Of a stretch of DNA of 64,000 bases, positions 23,141-35,869 are shown in pieces. Within the stretch, counting starts at the first letter, position 1. Each line of letters opens with the position of its first letter. This stretch comes from Bactrocera neohumeralis (lineage: Eukaryota > Arthropoda > Insecta > Diptera > Tephritidae), in NCBI RefSeq assembly GCF_024586455.1, contig NC_065919.1, positions 26,822,839 through 26,886,838 of the forward strand, written 5' to 3'. The notes beneath the pieces are model-generated. The model saw only the letters and a list, made by a program, of their open reading frames with translations. It was not told the origin of the DNA and made no database searches. A program made the position numbers and the translations under genes.

Positions 23141-26100
23141 TACCCTCTTGGCCTACTATATTTATAGTCTACGAAATGAAGGTTATGTGTCTTATAACCT
23201 AACCATTTTACCACCGTGAACTCAAAAAAGCTATATATTAGTTGCCAGCAAGCAAAAGTTTGAGGGCCAAGAGCTTGCTGTGTATTTTATTCGCTATAAA
23301 TTAACTGGTTAGAAACTATATTCCAAAAAAACTAGTCTGTAATTACTTTCAATTTAGGATTATTAAAAAGTCATCACTAAATAAAACGGTATATCTAATA
23401 ACTAAAATAGAGTTCAGCGAATTAAAGTACGTTTATGAGAAATCTCATACACAAAAATCAGCACATGTCTGTATTTTTCCCACAAAATTTTTTTTTGTGA
23501 CATGTCGTTGTATATCCCGTTACTCTTCGTAAACATATGCGCCGTTATTACTCAAGAGCCAGTCAGAAACTTGCTTGCGGCTTTCTTTTACGTACATACT
23601 TAGGGATGAGAGAATTTAAAAATATGCCAAGCACATATAAACATACTCATACTTGTATGTATACATGTATTTGTGCAGCATAAAATAAAATGAGTGATAT
23701 AGCTTATGACAGATTATCTTTGCAACAAGATATTTGTTTTGACTTTTGGTTTGTCAAAAGCGCTTTTTTGCTGATTACGTATTTTTTTACTCATCTAGCC
23801 GGGAAACTTTCGACTACATAGCCTTACATGTGTCACAGTTAACCAATATTTGAGAATATGAGAGTAAGAGTGGTGAATGCTGTTTCATATAGAAGTAAGA
23901 TATTTGGACGAAGGGAATTCATTAAGAATATATTTACTTTAAAGTTGATAAGAAATAAATTTAAGATGCACAAAATTTGAGCAACTTTCTTTCGGGGCCG
24001 GTAGGAGCTTCCGAGATACGGCCAAAATTTTGGTTAATTTTTGGCTAGAGGAAGTCTACAGGGTTTAGGAGTACGCAGTGGAAGACTTCCTTGATGTGGA
24101 GGAGCGTCCAATAATATTTACCGAAAACGGTCATCAAACTTGATCAAGATCGCGCCACAAGCTTCAATTTCTGCTCCTTTCAGTGGTTTTGGACAGGAAC
24201 GACCTGCTAAATAACTTGAGGTAAATGACTGCCGGGCCTTCATAGTCTAGGGAAAGTTTTAGTATATGTAAAGTAACTTAATGCATGCGTATCTCAGTAC
24301 GGTAACAAACTGGAGGGCTGGAAGAGACCCTGCCATAAACCCAACTGAAACCTGATTGCTTCATAAGGGTGTATAATACCGAAAGCACCACTGCGGCAAA
24401 TGGGAGACATTCGCCTCCAAGCTGTGAATACGGTGAGTATCGGTTGCCAAGCACAACTGTGGAGGAGCTTTTGACATAAGGTGGATTCTCTCAAGAAAAA
24501 TAGTACTGTGGCACGACACCTTAATTAAGCTCCTTATGTTCTGTAGGGTCTATGTGTGGTGAAAATTATTAGAAAAGGCTACACTTACTAAGAAACTCCG
24601 AAACGTTGACCGCGCTTATCGGACTGTATGTGTGGTGCACCAAGAAATCGGATAGAGGAGAGTGGCAGTGAGCTTCTTCACAGCTAGGGCAAAGCTTGGG
24701 AAGAGGTTGATGGAAGTGAAGGAACTATCCCTCAATATCAGCTTCAGGCTTCCTATTATCTAACATTATCTAAGGAAAAGAATATCCATTCCAATAGTAA
24801 AGCTTCAATACTGCGTTCGGAGCTGGTTAAAGAATGCCTAACCTCACTAAAAAAGGGTCGGGTTACTTTTGGATAAACCTAGCTTAAGTACTAGGAACGG
24901 ATCGGAGCTACGCTGTTCTCTTGCGAGCTACTATTGAATAGCTTAGCGGGAGCTTGGCAAGTCCAGGGCTACTGTAGGTACCTGTGCAGTCACAAGTTCC
25001 TTCTGGCATAAAAACAATCGCAATACGTATAGAGAAAGCTCTTCGCCTTCAACAACGTTAATTTTTCCCCATATCTTTTTCTATTTTTTAAAGCATCATT
25101 CACGTAGCTTCCGTAACTTAACAAATCAGATTTCCAAGACCTCGAGATTAATTCAAGATTACAGCCGCCATCTAACGATTGGCTGGCTTTTGTTGACAGC
25201 TTTCACATTATATGTGACCTGTTATTGGACTAGGCCCAAAATTCATTGCGGCTGTTAAAACAACGCACCACCTGAAGCCAAAAGCTACGTACCGCATAAA
25301 TACTATTTTAAAAAGTATAAAGTATATGGGTTAGTATATGTGTTCAAAGTGATTTTCAGGGCAGCTGTAATAATTTCAAAGAGATTTTTCTTTCAACTGT
25401 ACATCTCATACGAAGTTTGCAACAAATTGGTACATGAAGTATAAGTTAGTTGAGATTAATACAAATTTTTTTTTTTTAAATCCATAAAAATTAACCACAA
25501 AGTAAACTAAAATTAAAGTTGCTATTTTCACAGCTTTCGCAGTATTTTACCTTGATCCACCTAATTTTCACAGTAAGGGATGCCTGATCACCAAAATTTT
25601 TGGAAATATGAAATCGTTAATAAATTCGCACATCATATATAAACCATACCGGGAATCAATGATAGGTACACAGGGGTTTTTCAGATTGAATGTTCAAGGA
25701 AGCAAGACCAATGAGACGCTCTTGTCACATCCTGTTTCTAAAATAATTTTTGACTACTTTTAAACTCTGAAAAATCTGCTTGGATTGATGTTATTACAGG
25801 CAATACTGCTAAAGCTTGCAAAATCTTACTTACACACCCAAATGTTTCCCTAATTATTCAGTGAAATGATCTTTAAAATCATAAGCCGCTATTGCAAAAC
25901 CTTTTCCTATAAATCCCACCAGAAATAAAGGTAGCAATTTATATTTTCATATATCTTTCAAATAACATTAGTTTTACAAAACCCCCTTTCCCTTTTTTCT
26001 GAAATCTTGGATCCGCCCTGCAATACATATTAACTACATTTGTATATAAGCGGTGAGTGCTCAATAAACTGATAAATGAATTTCTGGAAATAAATACCAA

Positions 26101-26790
26101 TATTCATTTTGAATTTCAGTATATTTTCAGTCATCAATTACAAGTAAAGGTTAATTTCATTAATAATAATTGCCCTGAGTAAAAAGAAAAAAATAAAATC
26201 TGACCAATAAATTCCAACGAAACATAATCACAAATTCTTAAATAAGAGCAGTTGCCAGGAGAAAAGCACTTGAAACAAAAGCCGTTACAAAAATATTTCA
26301 GTGATTTAATGTATTTACAGAAAATTGCAAAATGTCAAGCGAAATGGAGAAATTATTTCTACGAAAAACCCAACATTTCATTTCATCAAAAGTTGAAAAA
26401 CGAAACTGAAAGTGTATATTTTCGTATTTTAACAAAAAGCGAAAGGTAAAAGCTGACAATATGTCAAAATTAAATTAAAAGTTAGCTTTAACAATATTCT
26501 AGTTGATGGATGAAATTGGAAAAGTTGAGCAGAATATTCAAATTGGCACTAAAGGCTGGAAATAATTGAAGTATAATAAGATTTGGGATTGTGCAAAAAC
26601 TCAAAAAAAAAAATTGCAAATACTAATCTCGAGTGTATGGAATAAAACACGTCCCACCTCCCTGTGACAGTAATTGCTGGGTTCAAATATTTTAGCCAAA
26701 TTCTTTTAATATAGCTGACGATAATTGTAAAATTAGGCGATCGAATATTTTTATCAATTGCTATGAATGGAGAGAATGATCAATGATCAA
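23141..26790. other. Unassigned noncoding DNA, GC-richer patch 24000-25020
   Basis: Mostly AT-rich and featureless. The patch 24000-25020 is less AT-rich and has the look of an old retroelement, but no frame gives a domain I can name. ORFs at 24294-24494 (minus) and 26252-26449 (plus) are not recognisable. Confidence 0.3.
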
Positions 26791-26792
26791 TC

Positions 26793-27200
26793 AAGTGGCA
26801 CATCGACGGCTCGAAAATGTCGGAGGGAATCAAGAGTCCACGGAATAAACTCTCCATACCTCTTTTTCCGTGCACAAGTAGAGGTCAATACTCTAAAAAT
26901 CCTCTCATGGTCATACCTTTTCCATATTTATCGATAGGTTTCCTGTGCATATTTCAAGTAGAGGTCTATGCTATAAGTCTGTGCGAAGAGATAAAAATCC
27001 AGTGCAACAAAGGTATGACCATATTTAGCGACAGTCAAGCGGCACATAAAGGTGTCTGCTCTCCATCCCAAGCATTCTGTCCATTGTAAGCTCAAGAAGC
27101 ACTTATAATGTCGGTTCTGTGAAAAGAAACCTAAACCTCCAGAGTACCTCCTAATTGACTGCATAGCAGTCTGCAGACGCAAGATAAAAGCCCTTGGATC
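26793..27200 (+). mobile_element. LINE RNase H relic
   Basis: The plus strand reads KWHIDGSKMSEG (first catalytic Asp) near 26795-26830, then FQVEVYAISLCEEI (catalytic Glu) near 26950-26990 and MTIFSDSQAAHKG (second Asp) near 27015-27055. The order and spacing are those of the RNase H domain of I/LOA/R1-like LINEs; the region between the first two motifs is decayed. No reverse transcriptase is present. It is a dead fragment. Confidence 0.7.
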
Positions 27201-27529
27201 CATGTTTTCATTGCACCTAGCAGTGCAATTATCAATATGTTGGATCTAAGTGGGTTATTGTGATTTAGGAGAGGTCACAATAGACTTTAGGTCGCGGTGC
27301 AATTCTCATATTTTTATGTTTTTATATTGTGGAGAGACTTCGTTCCCCAACACAGTAATGATTACACGGAGCGAGATTCTCTATTTGAGACTAATCTTTC
27401 CTATGTGAAGAAACAAATTTGGCACCAGGTGCTTTTTCTAAGTTAAAGTATGCTTTTACGCGAGGGGGGTAGATGTGATGGTGTATGGTAGCTATGTATT
27501 CAGAGCAATTCTTACGCATGGTTCAGTTT
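27201..27529. other. Unassigned noncoding DNA
   Basis: Flank between the RNase H relic and the mini-me-like fragment. It may include the decayed LINE 3' end, but nothing is recognisable. Confidence 0.3.
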
Positions 27530-27745
27530 AATTGGCTGCTTTATGCTATAGTAGTTCAATATCGCCAGTTCCAACAAATGAGCAGCTTCTTGGAGAGAAA
27601 AAGATGTGTGCAAAATTTCAGATTGATATCTCAAAACTTGAGGGTCTAGTTCGGACAGCCGTTTCAAAATCGACTCATCTCGTCATATACGCCTTATATA
27701 TACATATTTTTTATAGGGTCTCGAGTATTTCCTTCAGGAAAATTT
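27530..27745 (-). repeat. Mini-me-like fragment, reverse orientation
   Basis: Read on the minus strand it gives GAGACCCTATAAAAAATATG, then GATGAGTCGATTTTGAAAC, AGTTTTGAGATATCAATCTG, TTTTTCTCTCCAAGAAGCTG and CTCATTTGTTGGAACTGG. This is the same order as in the copy at 22336-22953. The (GTCY) tract has been lost. Confidence 0.65.
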
Positions 27746-28089
27746 AATGTACACTGTTTATAGTATAAAAATTGCAAATTCTGAAAAATTACTTAATCGG
27801 TCAGCCCTTTGATTCTTAAAATTCGTTGGGTCTCCGCAACCCTATATTTGTTAATAGAACAAATATTGTGTTCCAAGTTTAAGGAAACAAATCTAAATGC
27901 GTTGAATGATGTCATGTTATCTATTATCACTTGACACTTCTAGCTTCCCCTTCAAATGTAAACAAACTTTTGATCCACACTGTATTTTGGCTTATTGTCG
28001 CCATTAGCAGCTTGGTAGCATTTCACTATTAGCCAACCAAAACTTAATATCAAAAAGGAATTATATACAGAACTTATTCTAAAATATCA
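27746..28089. other. Unassigned noncoding DNA
   Basis: Short AT-rich stretch ahead of the Jockey/RTE nest. No feature recognised. Confidence 0.3.
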
Positions 28090-28262
28090 TGGGTAACTCA
28101 TCATAGGGGGTAAATTTAACCCAAAACATTCGCAATGGGGTTCAAGAGTTACGACGCCAAAGGGGAGAGCGCAGCAGCTATGGAAACTGGATGCGACTTC
28201 ATGTGTACTAACAAGCCGACTTACTGGGTGTCCGACACACGAAAATTACCTGACCTAATCGA
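28090..28262 (+). mobile_element. Jockey-type LINE ORF2 fragment, left of the RTE insertion
   Basis: Two frames together give the conserved centre of a Jockey-clade endonuclease: LIIGGKFNPKHSQWGSRVTT followed by PKGRA (about 28097-28170), then CDFMCTNKPTYW and SDTRKLPDLID (28195-28262). The Asp of the usual GGDFN motif is Lys, and one frameshift separates the halves. The frame is then cut by the RTE element, and the matching continuation (DFFITRQISTAF) begins at 31099. Confidence 0.8.
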
Positions 28263-31096
28263 TCGTGAAGAGCTACAACCAGCCTCGGATGAGAGACCCC
28301 CCTTTTGATGACGACCATGGCAAACGAAATAAGGACTACGAATTGAGGGCATGCACCTGGAATGTCCGGTCCCTTAATTGGGAAGGTGCCGCTCCCAGCT
28401 GGTTGATGTCCTCGTAAAGACAAAGGCTGACATCACCGCCGTCCAAGAAATGCGATGGACGGGACAAGGACAGTGGCCATATAAAGGAGCGCAAGTTTGG
28501 TGTAGGATTCGTGGTGGGAGAGAGACTCCGTCGCCGAGTACTATCATTCACTGCGGTGAATGAACGTCTAGCCACAATCCGCATCAAAGCGAGGTTCTTC
28601 AACATATCGCTGATTTGCGCCCATGCCCCGACGGAAGAGAAGGACGATGTGACCAAAGATGCCTTCTATGAGCGCTTGGAGCGCGCTTATGAGAGCTGCC
28701 CCCGCCACGATGTCAAAATCGTGCTTGGCGACTTTAACGCCAGGGTAGGCAAAGAAGGTATATTTGGCACTACGGTCGGTAAATTCAGCCTCCACGACGA
28801 AACATCCCCAAATGGGTTGAGACTGATTGACTTCGCCGGGGCCCGAAATATGGTTATCTGTAGTACTAGATTCCAGCATAAGAAGATTCATCAAGCTACC
28901 TGGCTGTCTCCGGATCGAAAAACTACCAACCAGATCGATCATGTTGTGATAGACGGAAGACACGTCTCCAGTGTTTTAGATGTGCACATCGACTCGGACC
29001 ACTATCTTGTTGCAGCTAAGATTCGCACCCGCCTCTGTGCAGCAAAAAACGCGCCAAACACAAGGAAGGTTCCACGTCGAAAAGCTACAATAACAACGGA
29101 CAGCCGAACGATTTTCTACTCGGCTTGCACTCCTGCTCTCTGAGAGCACTCGTCAACAACTCGGTATAAAACTGTGGACGGCATTTCAAACTCCTTACAG
29201 AGCAACCGAAACCATTGGTTTTCGGAAAGTGCAAAAGAACAGCTGGTACGACGAGGAGTGTGCCGTGTCAGCGGAGGACAGGCTGCCTACCTCGCAACGG
29301 TACGATCGACCACTACACGTGCGGGATGGGATAGATACCGAGAGTTGAAGAGGGAAGCGAGACGCATTTGTAGACAGAAGAAGAAAGAGGCTAAAATGCG
29401 TGAGTACGAAGAGCTTGATAAGCTGGCCGACCGGGGTAATGCTCGCAAATTCTACGAAAAACTGCGGCGGCTTACGGACGGTTTCAAGACCGGAGCGTAT
29501 TCCTGTAGAACCCCAAAGGTGATAGTAGTGCCCAGAGCAATATGGAGGGAACACTTCTCTCAGCCTGCTTCCGCACAACACCAGGAGAAGGAGAACCCGA
29601 TTCCCCAATCGAATGGAGCAGACGTTCCATTACCCGAGAAGAAAACGCAATGTGCCTGAAGAACAAAAAGCGGCAGGGGCCAGATTGATATTCAAACACG
29701 GCGGCGAAGAACTGAGGGTCTTCTTTTGTAAAATATGGAACGATTGGAATTTAAGTGTTTCCAAAAAAGGAGACCCCACAATCGACTACCGTGGGATCTC
29801 GTCAACATCGCATATATATCGAGCGTATTGTGTTTTTAAGCCCACCGTCAACAAACTGATTGGACCTTATAAGTGTGGCTTCAGACCTGGCAAATCAACA
29901 ACCGACCAGATATTCACCATGCGCCAAATCTTGGAAAAGACCCGTGAAAGGAGAATCGACACACACCACCTCTTCGTCGATTTCAAAGCTGCTTTCGACA
30001 GCACGAAAAGGAGCTGCCTTTTATGCCGCGATGTCTGAATTTGGTATCCCCGCAAAACTAATACGGCTGTGTAAACTGACGTTGAACAACACCTAAAGCT
30101 CCGTCAGGATCGGGAAGGACCTCTCCGAGCCGTTCGATACCAAACGAGGTTTCAGACAAAGCGATTCCCTATCGTGCGACTTTTTCAACCTGCTTTTGGA
30201 GAAAATAGTTCGAGCCGCAGAACTAAATAGAGAAGGTACCATCTTCTATAAGAGTGTACAGCTGTTGGCGTATGCCGATGATATTGATATCATCGGCCTC
30301 AACACCCGCGCCGTTAGTTCTGCTTTCTCCAGGCTGGACAAGGAAGCACAGAAAATGGGTCTGGCAGTGAACGAGGGCAAGACGAAATATCTCCTGTCAT
30401 CAAACAAACAGTCGTCGCATTCGCGACTTGGCACTCACGTCACTGTTGACAGTCATAACTTTGAAGTCGTAGATAATTTCGTCTATCTTGGAACCAGCGT
30501 AAACACCACCAACAATGTCAGCCTAGAAATCCAACGCAGGATAACTCTTGCCAACAGGTGCTACTTCGGACTGAGTAGGCAATTGAGAAGCAAAGTCCTC
30601 TCTCGACAAACAAAAACCAAACTCTATAAGTCACTCATAATTCCCGTCCTGCTGTATGGTGCAGAGTCTTGGACGATGTCAACAACGGATGAGTCGACGT
30701 TACGAGTTTTCGAGAGAAAAGTTCTGCGAAAGATTTATGGTCCTTTGCGCGTTAGCCACGGCGAATACCGCATTCGATGGAACGATGAGCTGTACGAGAT
30801 ATACGACGACATCGACATAGTTCAGCGAATTAAAAGACAGCGGCTACGCTGGCTAGGTCATGTTGTCCGGATGGACGAAAACACTCCAGCTCTGAAAATA
30901 TTCGACGCAGTACCCGCCGGGGGAAGCAGAGGAAGAGGAAGACCTCCACTCCGTTGGAAAGACCAAGTGGAGAAGGACCTGGCTTCGCTTGGAATATCCA
31001 ATTGGCGCCACGTAGCGAGAAGAAGAAACGACTGGCGCGCTGTTGTTAACTCGGCTATAATCGCTTATCGTTTCTACGCCAATTAAGAAGAAGAAG
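28263..31096 (+). mobile_element. RTE-type LINE, nearly full length, inactivated
   Basis: This 2.8-kb insertion is flanked by AATCGA (28257-28262 and 31097-31102). It encodes an apurinic-type endonuclease (about 28345-29060) with ACTWNVRSL, a VQEMRW motif, VLGDFNARVGK and the terminal SDHYLVAAKI. A basic linker (29170-29660) follows, then the reverse transcriptase with CGFRPGKSTTDQIF (29873-), VDFKAAFDS (29978-) and the catalytic YADD at 30271-30282. A C-terminal domain ends RGRGRPPLRWKDQVEKDLAS (30936-30995). The tail is AATTAAGAAGAAGAAG. Several frameshifts and at least one in-frame stop (near 30096) break it, so no single full ORF remains, but all domains are in order. I assign RTE from domain order and motif style; other APE-type clades are possible. 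Confidence 0.85.
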
Positions 31097-31600
31097 AATC
31101 GACTTTTTCATCACTCGACAAATATCTACGGCCTTCATACCATGGAAAATGGATTGGACTTAAATTCGGACCACTCGCCAGTAGATCCAATCCTAACTGG
31201 CCATCTAAAAGGAATCGATCCTTCATAACAGACATACGGATTGGGAGTATTTCAAAGTTTGCTCGACAAAAATATTGATATTAAAGTAAATATGTTATAA
31301 CAACTCAAGATGTCTTAGAAGATGAAATTCATACATTTACGAAAACTATGCAAGAATCGGCTTGGAAAAGTACTCCTGCTCCGAAACAAAAAAACTTGTA
31401 AACTGCCTGCAAAAGTTTTATTCTTTCACCGTATTCAACTGCGGTACTCAATCTAATAAAGCAAAACTAAGCGCATTCTCAAAAGAAGCCTCTTTACAGT
31501 TATCTATAAAAAGCTTAAATGCATTTTTCGAGACAAGCACGTCTCTCTCGTGCGCCTTCAGAAAGCGCGCAAGCTCCAAACAACGATTTTACATCTTAAA
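31097..31600 (+). mobile_element. Jockey-type LINE ORF2, continuation right of the RTE
   Basis: Immediately after the target duplication the plus strand reads DFFITRQISTAFIP, then NGLDLNSDHSPV (31149-31185), the terminal SDH motif of the endonuclease. The linker DEIHTFTKTMQESAWKSTPA (31323-31382) is characteristic of Jockey-type ORF2. The downstream part, including any reverse transcriptase, is not recognisable. Together with 28090-28262 it forms the interrupted host element. Confidence 0.8.
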
Positions 31601-32640
31601 ATATTAAACTAAACAGCTCTTGCATTATCATAACCTTAAACTTAATATCCTTGTGTGTGGCTGCATTATTTATTTGCCGTTATTTTATGTCAGCATTTTT
31701 CCGCCGAATGCATAAGCACCACCGCGTCGCGCATAAAGCGGAAACTCGAAACTATTGAAGCAGCCAAAAGAAAAATGAAAAGAAATGTAAGAAAGAAATA
31801 AATACGTTGGAACAGCGATGTAACACTATCGCGAACACAAAGGACTACAGGCCATAAAGACGTACTTAAGGCTTTACGACGCACACTAGTACAGCGCTCG
31901 TATAAGATTATTCCTCCTGTAAAGCTGAGTCGCTTGCTTCTCATTCGCGAAGTATGTGTTTCTCATACATGGTTGAGGGTGGCGCTATGCGAGTAGTCTC
32001 TGTTCTCTAACCTCCTATTTTAACAAAAACAAATCTGCAAGAAATGTTTACTTTTTCATACAGAGACATTGTCTTTTATTCATTTCGATGGCACCGTTAA
32101 GCCAATGCAAATATAACGACGCAGTCTTCTGCTGTTGGCAACTTGAATAGTAAAATTACTTGGGCCACATCTGTGAATGAGCGCAGTCACGTGCATGTGT
32201 CCTCTGAATTTCGAAATAATAATGCATGCCCACGCTTACATAGCTGATGTAACAGTAAAATTATATTAGTAATAATATATAAATTTTTTTTAGGATGATA
32301 ACTTTTTAGGCTTCTACATTGTTGACTATTATCCAGCAGTTGAAATGCAAGTAACTTATCAGTACTAAATTCTTATATAGTATCTTTTACAGTGAGCATT
32401 TTTAAGCTTCGATGGTGGGCGTCATTTCTAATATACAAAGGTGCACCCACACTGTAGTGCGAAGAGCTTTATTTTGAAAGGCTTAAATAACTTTAAAATT
32501 TTAATTCGCTGTGCTCCCCCAGACAGGTTCTTGACCTTAGAAGCCAACACAGTCGCGCAAACCTTAACCTGAGCACGGTCCTTCAAATTTTCACGTCGTC
32601 TCCTGTACTTGTTGCTGGCAATTGACCACATAAGGCCACA
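31601..32640. other. Unassigned noncoding DNA
   Basis: No domain recognised. Minus-strand ORFs at 31690-31944 and 32428-32679 are basic and short, without support. Confidence 0.3.
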
Positions 32641-33132
32641 GGAGGGGTTATATGGGTTTACGGGTTTCAAAAAATCCAAATTTTATTTTATTATCTTAAC
32701 AAATTCTATAATACCTCTAGAATATTCTCCTAAGTTTTCAGGTAGATCTGAGGAATAGTTTCGGAGATACAGCCTTGTAAACTTGTGCGCTCGCGGCTAG
32801 TTAGGCTTAGGCTGTGTTTTTGAAGCCGGTTGGCAAGATTGCTCGAGAACTACCAATCCGATCTTCAAGAAATTTTACACATGTCTTTCACATACAATTC
32901 TCAATTATTTAAAAATTCAATGTCGCGAAATTTTCACCAAAATTTTAATTTTTTTGTCCAAATGTCTGCCAAAAATTCTATTTTCAGTTTTTTTTCCTTC
33001 GTCTAGATATTAGTTAAGGTTTTAACCAAAAAAACGATTTTTTTCATTTTAGATGATCCTGTAAGAAGTTATACTGCCAACGCGAGAGCATCTTTTTTCC
33101 GAGCGGTCACCGGAAATGGCGACGCAATGGCC
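32641..33132. repeat. Dispersed repeat, copy A
   Basis: It begins AGGGGTTATATGGGTTTACG. The part 32813-33132 is the reverse complement, with divergence, of 62570-62887: for example GTGTTTTTGAAGCCGGTTGG against AACAGACTTCAAAAACAC, and GCCATTGCGTCGCCATTTCC against GCCATTGCGACGCCACTTCC. No coding capacity. Confidence 0.55.
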
Positions 33133-33136
33133 GATT

Positions 33137-33430
33137 TTAAGATATTAATACTGTATGTATCATCTGTTGAGCCACGATTCTAAAGCGGTCAATCTGGGTT
33201 TGCAGTTTCTTTGAGGCCTCAGTAGAATTTCTACTCGATGACAGCAGTGCAGTGTCATCTGCATAGGTTGCGGTAATTATGGAGTCAGAGTTAATCACTG
33301 GGTGATCAGTCGAGAAAAGAATAATGAATACATGCGCTAGAACTCTACTTTGAGTTACACTAAGGGGTATTAGTCTCATGTCCGGCTCAGCATCACGGTA
33401 CCTGAGGTTGAACATCTAATTATGGTAGAA
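33137..33430 (-). mobile_element. Jockey-type reverse transcriptase fragment
   Basis: On the minus strand the frame reads RLIPLSVTQSRVLAHVFIIL (a decayed 'GxPQGSVLGP' block), then the catalytic block SIITATYADDTALLSSS near 33265-33215 and KLQTQIDRF. The 'TATYADDTALL' form is typical of Jockey-clade LINEs. It lies opposite in orientation to the Jockey pieces at 28090/31097, so it is a separate insertion. Confidence 0.8.
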
Positions 33431-33439
33431 GGCATGTGT

Positions 33440-34087
33440 AGTTTTGCCTTTAAGTGAGATTCAAGAGCTGCCATTTTATTCAGAAAAAACTATGATTTGG
33501 TGTGGTTTATGGACCGGTGGAATCATTGGTCCATATTTCCATAAAAATGATGTCGGTGAGAACGTATCCATCAATGGCGACCGTTATCGGGCCATCATAA
33601 CCGACTTGAAGGCTAAGATGAAAGCTCGTGATCTCAGCATTTCAACAAAATGGCGCCACTTCCTACACATCGCAACAATCAATTGATTTATTGAGAGAAA
33701 ACTTAGGTGAACAGATAATTTCACCTTTTGGGCCGATTAATTGGCCATCAAAATCGTGTGATATGACACCGTTAGACTTTTTGGGTGGGGATATGTGAAG
33801 TCGAAAGGCTACGCGGACGATCCTACGTCCCTTCTGTACGCCCTAGAGCAAAGCATCGCGCTTGTCATTCGCCAGTTACAAGTCGAAATGCTCGAACGAG
33901 TCATCGAAAATTGGACTCAACGGATGGATCATCTGAGATGTAGCCGCGGCCAACATTTGAAACAGATAATCTTCAAGAAAGAAATGTCAAAGAATGTTCT
34001 TTCGAATGACAATAAACTTGAAGTTTCTGTGTTTATTTTTTCCCTCAAAAAGTAGAAAACATCGAAATGGATTACACTTTACTCTGT
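33440..34087 (+). mobile_element. IS630-Tc1-mariner superfamily transposase, C-terminal half
   Basis: The plus strand reads EKTMIWCGLWTGGIIGPYFH near 33487-33545, then VSINGDRYRAIITD, GWGYVKSKGYADDPT, MLERVIENWTQRMDHLRCSR and GQHLKQIIFKK (33880-33985). The 3' end carries 'CTCAAAAAGTAGAAAACATC' and 'GATTACACTTTACTCTG'. The QDGATCHTA-type catalytic segment is missing or garbled. It is the same lineage as the copies at 43397 and 63305. The 5' half is absent and the fragment abuts the Jockey RT fragment. Confidence 0.8.
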
Positions 34088-34479
34088 GGCATTGCTCACT
34101 TAACTATCATGTTGAATACGGAAGCATAAAATAGTGAAGACATAGCGTATTATAGTCAGGTATTTTGTTGGCTGTTGGTTCCAATGTCGTCCATTGAGGA
34201 ATCAAAAAGTATAATAAGAGTTTCGTTTCTAACAGTGAGCGGTTTTAGAAATTCAAGGAAACCTTTGTGATAAGTAATCAGAAGGAGTCAGCTTTCTATT
34301 TCGCTATCAGTAATTCGGCTTTGTCAAGACTTTACCTCAATTGACTTTGTTTAAAGTGAATAAATACAAAGGGGCCTTTATTATAAGCTCTCGCTATTTT
34401 CAATTAAAGGAATTAAGATTTTTGTAATTAAAGCCCTCAAACTTTGTGCATACCGCTGGTGACTAGCACGTTCCAATTT
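34088..34479. other. Unassigned noncoding DNA
   Basis: Between the transposase relic and the repeated LINE block. No feature recognised. Confidence 0.3.
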
Positions 34480-35035
34480 TTATTAGATTTTATAACTTAT
34501 AACGAGTCTGATGATGAAGTAACTTGATGCTATTTCTAGTGAAGAGAGACACCGTTTGACTAATTTTGGACGCACAGTTATCCCGTCATGAGTAGCCTCT
34601 GCGACGCAGTAATCCAAGTTTTCTGGTATGCGGTTGAAGGAGTAGAGAATTGCGGTCTGTGCTTGGTTGGGCTCTTTCATATGCCTAGTTTATGTCAGCT
34701 TTAGAGCTGTGGAAATCCCCACATTATTGGAAGTAAAAAGCTGAGATCTTATCCAATACCGAGAATACTGAAAGTCTACTATCTATAGCAACGAAGGAAT
34801 TTCATTTGAATTTCTAAAGAATAGGTCAAAACACATAGACCATCATTTACTGCTGAACACAGTCACAAAAATGAAAAGATATGAACAAAAAAAACATAAA
34901 AAGATGTCTTGAACAAGTAAAAGAACAAGTTTATGGAAAGTAGATCTCCTTGTATACTCGACAAGAATGAGGAAAGTGTATTCCTTTTGTCAAAAAACAA
35001 ACACCTGAACGCCTACAAGTGTCAAAGATTCTATA
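34480..35035 (-). mobile_element. Repeated LINE-derived block, copy 1
   Basis: It matches 40105-41075 in order: CTTATAACGAGTCTGATGAT, GTCATGAGTAGCCTCTG, GCGGTTGAAGGAGTAGAGAA, GAAAGTCTACTATCTAT. A minus-strand ORF (34680-34483; AQTAILYSFNRIPENLDYCV) is shared with copy 2. The LINE assignment comes from copy 2, which holds an extra segment with LINE-like sequence. Confidence 0.5.
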
Positions 35036-35814
35036 AAGATTTGGTAAAAGATCAGCATAAAATTATTACTTTCGTTTTCTGCTCTTGAACACCGCAAATT
35101 CCTTATTGTCAGCCGTTCCGAAATTTATGCAAATCAGCTGTTGGCCTTAAAGATTGTTGATGCCGAACGCGATTTGTGTGAAAGTTTTGGTGCTTGTAAT
35201 TTCGTTTGTGGCCACAAGTGAAAGTTTTCGCGATTAGCTATGCAAGCAAGCACGTGATTATGCGACAAAGTTTGCGCGGAAACCCGCGAGGGTAAGCTAA
35301 GAAGTTACGATAGTGCACAAAGGGATGATTATGGTCGATTGTATATGCAATTTTCCTAAAGGGAGTTCATGCTGCAGACTGAAAAAATTCTTCAAACAGT
35401 AAGACTTTAAAAGCTTTAATGCCAATTTATTGTCAGCGATATTGAGAAATTGCGCGTCAAAGTTAACTGTCAGTTTGTCGGCATTGAGGTCTGAAGATTT
35501 TTATAATAATTTTAAAGTTCAACCAAAGGCATTTGAAATCGATTTATTGCCTTTGAGAGAACAAATACAATGTATTTTTGATATAGTCGTTGCAATTTCT
35601 TGTGGGAAAAAATTTCAAAATTTTCCACATGCAATTCCGCCTAAAAAAATTTGCTACAGTAAATCAGAGTTGGTGAGCCATTTCATGCTGTGCTGTCCCC
35701 TCCATTACCTGCTGGCGGAAATTGAGATGAAATCCCAATTTTAATATAAACGTGCAACTTTAATAATTAAGCTGTAAGATGGAAAGAACAATGCACATAA
35801 AATTCGTATACGAA
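35036..35814. other. Unassigned DNA with an open frame at 35430-35744
   Basis: A 104-codon plus-strand ORF (MSAILRNCASKLTVSLSALR...) is open but shows no domain and has ordinary AT-rich composition. I do not call it a gene. Confidence 0.25.
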
Positions 35815-35869
35815 TGGGGTTTCGCACGAAATTTAAATTAAAAAGTCTTAATGTTTTTTGCCCACAGTA
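35815..35869 (-). mobile_element. Solo 5' terminus of a mariner
   Basis: TTTCGCACGAAATTTAAATT followed by AAAAGTCTTAATG and TTTTTTGCCCACAGTA (ending 35869) matches the reverse complement of the terminus at 55131-55190 and the terminus at 50775-50820. No transposase adjoins, so this is a leftover end. Confidence 0.6.

Noticed and set aside
24000..25020. GC-richer patch suspected to be a LINE
   Set aside because: No frame on either strand gives an RT, endonuclease or RNase H motif that I can defend.
35430..35744. 104-codon open frame
   Set aside because: No recognisable motif, no codon bias, and length within chance for the many frames examined.
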